NCBI GenBank assembly: GCA_009919005.1
Contig: RGCW01000006.1
Span: forward strand, 1 to 33,140
Reading direction: 5' to 3'
From: Candidatus Aquidulcis sp.
GTDB lineage: Bacteria; Chloroflexota; Limnocylindria; Limnocylindrales; Limnocylindraceae
DNA length: 33,140 nucleotides
Positions 29,702 through 33,140 of the stretch are shown one piece after another; the first letter of the stretch is position 1; every line of letters starts with the position of its first letter. The notes beneath the pieces were generated by a model that worked only from the letters and a program-made list of their open reading frames with translations, ran no database searches and was not told where the DNA came from. A program made the translations under genes and the position numbers.

Positions 29702-30456
29702 CGACGGTCACCCTCCCATCTCCGGAGGAGCTCGCTGCCGCCTCGTCGGTGTTCACCTTCGCTCTGGTCGGGATAAGTGCTGTGGTCGCTGGCAGCGCAG
29801 TCGCGGCCGCGCTCTGGGCGCGCTCCCTCAACGCGTGGGCACTTGGCGGCGTCTCATTCGTTCTCAGTCAAACGGCACAAGTAGCGACGCTCTTCCTCCT
29901 CGGCCCACTAGTTGGCGCATTGGTGAACGCACCGCTCCAAGAGTTCAGCCGCACGCTCATTCTCACCACTGCTGCCCGACGCGTACGGGGTGAACCGGCG
30001 GGTGCAGCATTTGGATTAGGTCATGGCGCAATTGACATCCTGACTAGTGCTCTGCTTCCAACGCTCTCTGCGGTCGTAATCCTTGGGGGTATTCGCGATG
30101 GGGGCATCTTCATTGGCCTCGCGCCAGAGGTGACGGAGAGAGTCAACGCCGTTGGAGTCTATCTAGCCAGCCAAGGGATTATCTCTGCGGCACTCCTGAT
30201 CGTTCAGGTGTCGTTGATGCTGGCGGTCCACGTCATGCTCACCCTTCTTGTCCTTCGAGTCGTAGCGCGGGGCGGTGAGCGACGAGAGATCGTGCGAGGT
30301 GTCCTTCTCCCGACGGCCATCCACCTTCCAGTTGCCGTGGTGCGGGTCCTCTTCCCGTCAGTGACGACCCCAGTGCTGCTCGTCGCCCTAGTCGGTGCTG
30401 TGATAGTTTACCGGCGCGGCACGAACGCTATGACGGAGACGCCGCCGACTCAGTAG
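29656..30456 (+). CDS. YhfC-family intramembrane metalloprotease-like protein
   Basis: 266 aa with about seven helices. The segment PLQEFSRTLILTTAARR, then AAFGLGHGAIDIL, resembles the YhfC/CPBP-type motif (an acidic-rich helix with E and R, then GLGHG supplying a metal-binding His). The first motif carries one Glu, where CPBP proteases usually have EExxxR, so protease activity is not assured. The ATG at 29656 is chosen because the long frame upstream to 29497 is SdpI shadow. It overlaps the SdpI gene by 46 bp and ends inside the convergent VanY-like gene (29-bp overlap). It may serve membrane-protein cleavage or peptide self-protection together with the SdpI homologue. Confidence 0.7.
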   Translation: MEPSISIDTYITPPVTTVTLPSPEELAAASSVFTFALVGISAVVAGSAVAAALWARSLNAWALGGVSFVLSQTAQVATLFLLGPLVGALVNAPLQEFSRTLILTTAARRVRGEPAGAAFGLGHGAIDILTSALLPTLSAVVILGGIRDGGIFIGLAPEVTERVNAVGVYLASQGIISAALLIVQVSLMLAVHVMLTLLVLRVVARGGERREIVRGVLLPTAIHLPVAVVRVLFPSVTTPVLLVALVGAVIVYRRGTNAMTETPPTQ

Positions 30457-31414
30457 GTGATGGCGTCGGTGATTCGGACGGTGATTCGGTAGGCGATTCC
30501 GTCGGTGACTCCGTAGGCGATTCACTTGGGCTTGGAAGCACATACCCATCTGGCGGAACCAACGAGCTGCATGATGGTCCGATCACCCGTTCCCCACCGT
30601 TTTGACGATTCCAGAAGAAGATGCGTGGAACCTGCCCACTACAAACAATCTCATAGGCGAGGTCCTTACCAACGAAGCGCCAGTGCCACGCCTCTGCCCC
30701 ATAGCAACTCAAGGCGATATTTGCGGCTCCCGCAGGGTACGATCGCACGAATCCAAACCTATAGGCATTGGCCTCGAGCCAAAGTGCGGTGGCGGACGTT
30801 GGAAATTTAGGGTTGCTCCACGAAACGCCAGTCAGGCTGCCAAGGTCAACGGTTGTTCCAAGTTGGTGCTCAGAGTGCCCTGGAACCGCACTGTATTTTC
30901 GGGCCTGCTGCAGCCCTGATTTCGCGACCCATTTCGCAAAGGTCGCCACCTGTGTTGAGTACGAGCGATATGCCGAGAGGATCTTGAGGTTGATCTTCTG
31001 CAGCTTTGCCTCGGCAAACATCGCGCTGAGAGCTTCGGCAGCTTCTCGTTTGAGGAGATAACCGCCCTTGACGTTGATGACACCGCGCCACGTCACCGCG
31101 ATCAGGCCCGTTGGACGATATTTCGCGGGGAGGCGATACATCGGATCGAGCAGCGTGGTTGCCCACTGGTTGGTTCGCCAATTCATGGTGGTGACCGCCC
31201 CTTGGATGCCGATTGAGGTGCGGCTAAAGATGATCTTGCGCTTATTGATCTCGGAGCATGGGGTGATCGGCAAGACCTCGACCGTTCGAGGGACCACCCC
31301 GACCGCGGCCACGCCACCCCCCGGTAGGGCTGCCCCGAGGGCTGATGCCCCAAGGATGAGCGCGACAAGGGGGGCGGCACGGCGCAGGGGTTGGTGCTGT
31401 CGTGCTCGATTCAT
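30428..31414 (-). CDS. VanY-type D-alanyl-D-alanine carboxypeptidase (M15) with repeat tail
   Basis: 328 aa. A signal peptide (PLRRAAPLVALILGASALGAALPGGG) directs export. An insertion-rich N-terminal part is followed by the M15 peptidase fold: LKILSAYRSYSTQ, YSAVPGHSEHQLGTTVDLGS (zinc ligands in SEHxxGxxxD) and EAWHWRFVG (WHxR/H-type ligand). It trims D-Ala from peptidoglycan stems. The C-terminus is a low-complexity Ser/Pro/Thr/Glu tail of about 35 residues from 12-bp DNA repeats. The ATG at 31414 has CAAACT 6 nt upstream; ATGs at 31420 and beyond are alternatives. Its 3' end overlaps the convergent YhfC-like gene. Confidence 0.85.
   Translation of the reverse strand: MNRARQHQPLRRAAPLVALILGASALGAALPGGGVAAVGVVPRTVEVLPITPCSEINKRKIIFSRTSIGIQGAVTTMNWRTNQWATTLLDPMYRLPAKYRPTGLIAVTWRGVINVKGGYLLKREAAEALSAMFAEAKLQKINLKILSAYRSYSTQVATFAKWVAKSGLQQARKYSAVPGHSEHQLGTTVDLGSLTGVSWSNPKFPTSATALWLEANAYRFGFVRSYPAGAANIALSCYGAEAWHWRFVGKDLAYEIVCSGQVPRIFFWNRQNGGERVIGPSCSSLVPPDGYVLPSPSESPTESPTESPTESPSESPTPSPTESAASPS
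30456..30527. repeat. Six degenerate 12-bp tandem repeats in the VanY gene
   Basis: Units such as GGTGATTCGGAC, GGTGATTCGGTA, GGCGATTCCGTC and GGTGACTCCGTA follow each other without spacers. On the minus strand they encode four-residue SPTE/SPSE-type units, likely a wall-spanning linker. The lack of spacers rules out CRISPR. Confidence 0.85.
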
Positions 31415-31420
31415 GGGCAT

Positions 31421-31426
31421 AGTTTG
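31421..31426 (-). promoter_or_regulatory. Possible -10 element (CAAACT) of the VanY-like gene
   Basis: CAAACT ends 6 nt before the ATG at 31414 on the minus strand, and no ribosome site is present. Confidence 0.35.
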
Positions 31427-31523
31427 GCGCATTCCCATCTTCAACAAAGGAGCGGCTAATGCTCGGGGGGCACCATGGGGAAGAACGAGGCAGATGTCCT
31501 CGGAGAGTTGGAAGGAGCCAGAT

Positions 31524-32309
31524 ATGGCACGGAAGGTGAAGCTTGCCCCGACTGAGAAGTCGGCGCCGAACGCCACTCAGGTGGTGGCACCATCTCGATT
31601 CAGCAGCATCCGCAAGAACATCCCGACCATTGTTGGAGCCGTTGCCCTCGTCGCTGCAGGCGCGCTCGCAGGTGGTGTCTTGGCACGTGGCGGGTTTGAC
31701 GGGCGCGATGGGCGTCACGCTGGGCCCGGCATGGAGGCGCGAATGGATCGCCATGGCGATCACCGCGGCGATATGGAAGGTCCAGGCGGCCATCGCGACG
31801 GCGACGAGCAAACGGGAGCCGGTGGCCCTCAGATGGGGGCTGATCTTTCGGGCACTGTGGTCAGCGCCACAGCAACCCAGCTAACCATCACCCGAGCTGA
31901 TGGCACGACACAGTCCGTCGCCCTCGACGCGGAGAGCCAATACTTCTCGCAGACAACGGCGACAGCAGCCGATGTAACTGTTGGCTCTTATGTACTCGTC
32001 GAAGTCAGTGCGCCGAACGGCACGGGCGCTGCGGAAGCATCTGGCATCGCCGTTCTAGCCAACGGCCTCACCGACGCACACGTTCACCTTGGGCGACCTG
32101 CAAAGGTCACGGCGGTCAACGGCAGCGAGCTAACCCTTGAGTCGCTAACACCTCGCGGTGTCGTCACCACAACGGTGACGATCGGTGCGCAGACTGCGAT
32201 CAGCACGATCGCGACGGCGTCGGTTTCCGATCTGGCATCGGGAAGCACCGTGGTTGTTGATCTCGGACGTGACTCACTCGCGGCGAAATCGGTGCTGATC
32301 GTCAAGTAG
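31524..32309 (+). CDS. Membrane-anchored DUF5666-like protein with His/Asp/Gly-rich segment
   Basis: 261 aa. A Lys-rich tail (1-33) and one helix (about 34-56, PTIVGAVALVAAGALAGGVLA) put the rest outside. Residues 57-95 are rich in His, Asp, Gly, Arg and Met, with repeated HG/HR/DG pairs that could bind metal. After it come two beta-rich repeats: LSGTVVSATATQLTITRADG to YVLVEVSAPNG, and AKVTAVNGSELTLESLTPRG to VVVDLGRDSLAAKSVLIV, resembling DUF5666 (OB-like). GAAGGAG lies 7 nt before the ATG and fixes the start; the frame upstream to 31068 is antisense to the VanY-like gene. Function is unknown. A terminator hairpin follows its stop. Confidence 0.75.
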   Translation: MARKVKLAPTEKSAPNATQVVAPSRFSSIRKNIPTIVGAVALVAAGALAGGVLARGGFDGRDGRHAGPGMEARMDRHGDHRGDMEGPGGHRDGDEQTGAGGPQMGADLSGTVVSATATQLTITRADGTTQSVALDAESQYFSQTTATAADVTVGSYVLVEVSAPNGTGAAEASGIAVLANGLTDAHVHLGRPAKVTAVNGSELTLESLTPRGVVTTTVTIGAQTAISTIATASVSDLASGSTVVVDLGRDSLAAKSVLIVK

Positions 32310-32331
32310 TCAGCCCGCTCACTCTCGTAAC

Positions 32332-32372
32332 GCGCCGCTGGTGGTCCTCCTGCCAGCGGCGCTTCTCTGTCT
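32332..32372 (+). terminator. Intrinsic terminator after the DUF5666-like gene
   Basis: GCGCCGCTGG (32332-32341) and CCAGCGGCGC (32353-32362) form a perfect 10-bp stem with an 11-nt loop, followed by TTCTCTGTCT. It lies between convergent genes, 22 bp after the first stop. It may also serve the TerC gene, but the T-rich side favours the plus strand. Confidence 0.75.
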
Positions 32373-32390
32373 AGAGGGGAGCGACCAAAT

Positions 32391-33140
32391 TCAGCGCTTG
32401 CGAGCTGGACGCGACCGAGCTCCTTTACGGCTAGCGCGATTAGTTCGCAACAGTGAGGCAACGATTGCCAGCGCCAAGATTGAGAGCACCACAATCAGGC
32501 TCACGAGTGGTGGCACCTTCCAATCGTGATTGATGGCTGGAAGGATCATCTTGACCCCAATCCACATCAATACAAATGCAAGTCCTGCGCTGAGATAGTG
32601 GAAACGATCCTTTGCATCTGCAAGAAGGAAATAGAGATTGCGGAGGCCCAAGATGGCAAACGCATTTGATGTGAAAACGATAAATGGATCAAGCGTGATC
32701 CCAAAGATAGCCGGAATGCTATCGACAGCAAAGACAAGATCGATGATGCCGATGACCGCGATGGTGAGGAAGATCGGAGTGAAGACGCGCCGGCCCGCCT
32801 TGATGATCCAGAATCGCTCTTCGTTGTAATCATTGGTCACGTGGATGAATCGTCGAGCAAGCTTGATTGCTGACGGCTCACCCTCGTTTGCGTGTCCGCC
32901 GCTACGGAGCATCTGAACTCCGGTGAAGAGCAGGAATGCTCCAAAGAACCAGATGATCCATTCAAAGCGCTCAATGAGCGCAGCGCCGATAAGAATCATG
33001 ACGCCGCGCAACAGAAGCGCCAGGAGAATGCCCCACATAAGCGCGAGCTGCTGAAGTTTCTTCGGTGTCTTTAGCGCCGCGAAGATCAGTGTAAAGACGA
33101 AGATGTTGTCAACCGAAAGTGACTTCTCTACGAGGTAGCC
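32391..33140 (-). CDS. TerC-family membrane protein, partial (N-terminus off the window)
   Basis: 249 residues visible, open to the window edge. It reads GYLVEKSLSVDNIFVFTLIF, WGILLALLLRGVMILIGAALI, WIIWFFGAFLLFTGVQML, IDLVFAVDSIPAIFGIT and SNAFAILGLRNLYFLLAD, the hallmarks of the TerC/Alx family with its Asp residues inside helices. Known members are linked to tellurite resistance, alkaline pH response and manganese export. Seven helices are visible. The C-terminus is a short basic tail (RASRKGARSRPARKR). The ATG at 33038 is internal, since the family signature continues upstream of it to 33140. No ykoY-type riboswitch can be judged because the 5' end is missing. Confidence 0.92.
   Translation of the reverse strand, partial: GYLVEKSLSVDNIFVFTLIFAALKTPKKLQQLALMWGILLALLLRGVMILIGAALIERFEWIIWFFGAFLLFTGVQMLRSGGHANEGEPSAIKLARRFIHVTNDYNEERFWIIKAGRRVFTPIFLTIAVIGIIDLVFAVDSIPAIFGITLDPFIVFTSNAFAILGLRNLYFLLADAKDRFHYLSAGLAFVLMWIGVKMILPAINHDWKVPPLVSLIVVLSILALAIVASLLRTNRASRKGARSRPARKR

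Noticed and set aside
30456-30527. CRISPR-like array
   Set aside because: The repeats are 12 bp, contiguous, degenerate and in frame in a Ser/Pro-rich protein tail; there are no spacers.
31068-31523. Upstream extension of the DUF5666-like protein
   Set aside because: Antisense to the VanY-like signal region; a strong Shine-Dalgarno marks 31524.

Overview
This is a dense, high-GC bacterial chromosome segment. It carries about 25 genes, almost no intergenic space, many 1-22 bp gene overlaps, frequent GTG starts, and no insertion sequence, integrase or CRISPR array. The gene families fit a free-living, compact-genome heterotroph: a PASTA-domain Ser/Thr kinase, a three-gene proton-translocating transhydrogenase, a YhfC-type membrane protease, and a lipoprotein GH13 enzyme with a maltodextrin ABC importer. 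I lean to Chloroflexota (Limnocylindria-like), with Actinomycetota as the alternative. This is inference only, since there is no rRNA to place it.

Layout. 1-4954: a partial MBL-fold gene, argS with an unusual HIGH motif, a small membrane-anchored protein, then a left-reading group of a four-helix membrane protein, a PHP phosphoesterase and an MBL hydrolase. 5048-12655: a maltodextrin locus. A binding protein and two permeases are followed by a cytoplasmic GH13 enzyme whose 3' end runs into a tRNA-Glu gene. On the other strand lie a GH13 lipoprotein and a small membrane protein. The expected flow is extracellular glucan cleavage, import, then cytoplasmic hydrolysis; no transporter ATPase is present here. 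12654-16801: a Cys-containing protein, a polytopic membrane protein, galU and a PASTA kinase. 16806-18092: an unusual Ig-like/zinc-ribbon fusion. 18139-20798: folC and a folP-folB fusion. 20817-24527: a response regulator, histidine kinase and HtrA protease operon, which looks like an envelope-stress system. 24570-29018: malic enzyme and the pntAA-pntAB-pntB transhydrogenase, a reductant-balancing cassette. 29018-32309: an SdpI-like protein, a YhfC-like protease, a VanY-type peptidase and a DUF5666-like protein. The window ends in a partial TerC gene.

Two window-wide patterns stand out. First, at least eight genes without a Shine-Dalgarno have a -10-like hexamer (xAxxxT) exactly 6 nt before the ATG. 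They include both members of two divergent pairs that share only 38 or 46 bp. This is the signature of leaderless transcription. Second, several genes lack a defined block of their family: pntAB is broken with a frame change, folP lacks its N-terminal pterin-binding segment, the Ig-like gene is cut in mid-domain and joined to a zinc ribbon, and the cytoplasmic amylase stops inside the tRNA gene. These are either real small deletions or assembly collapses, and read mapping would tell them apart.
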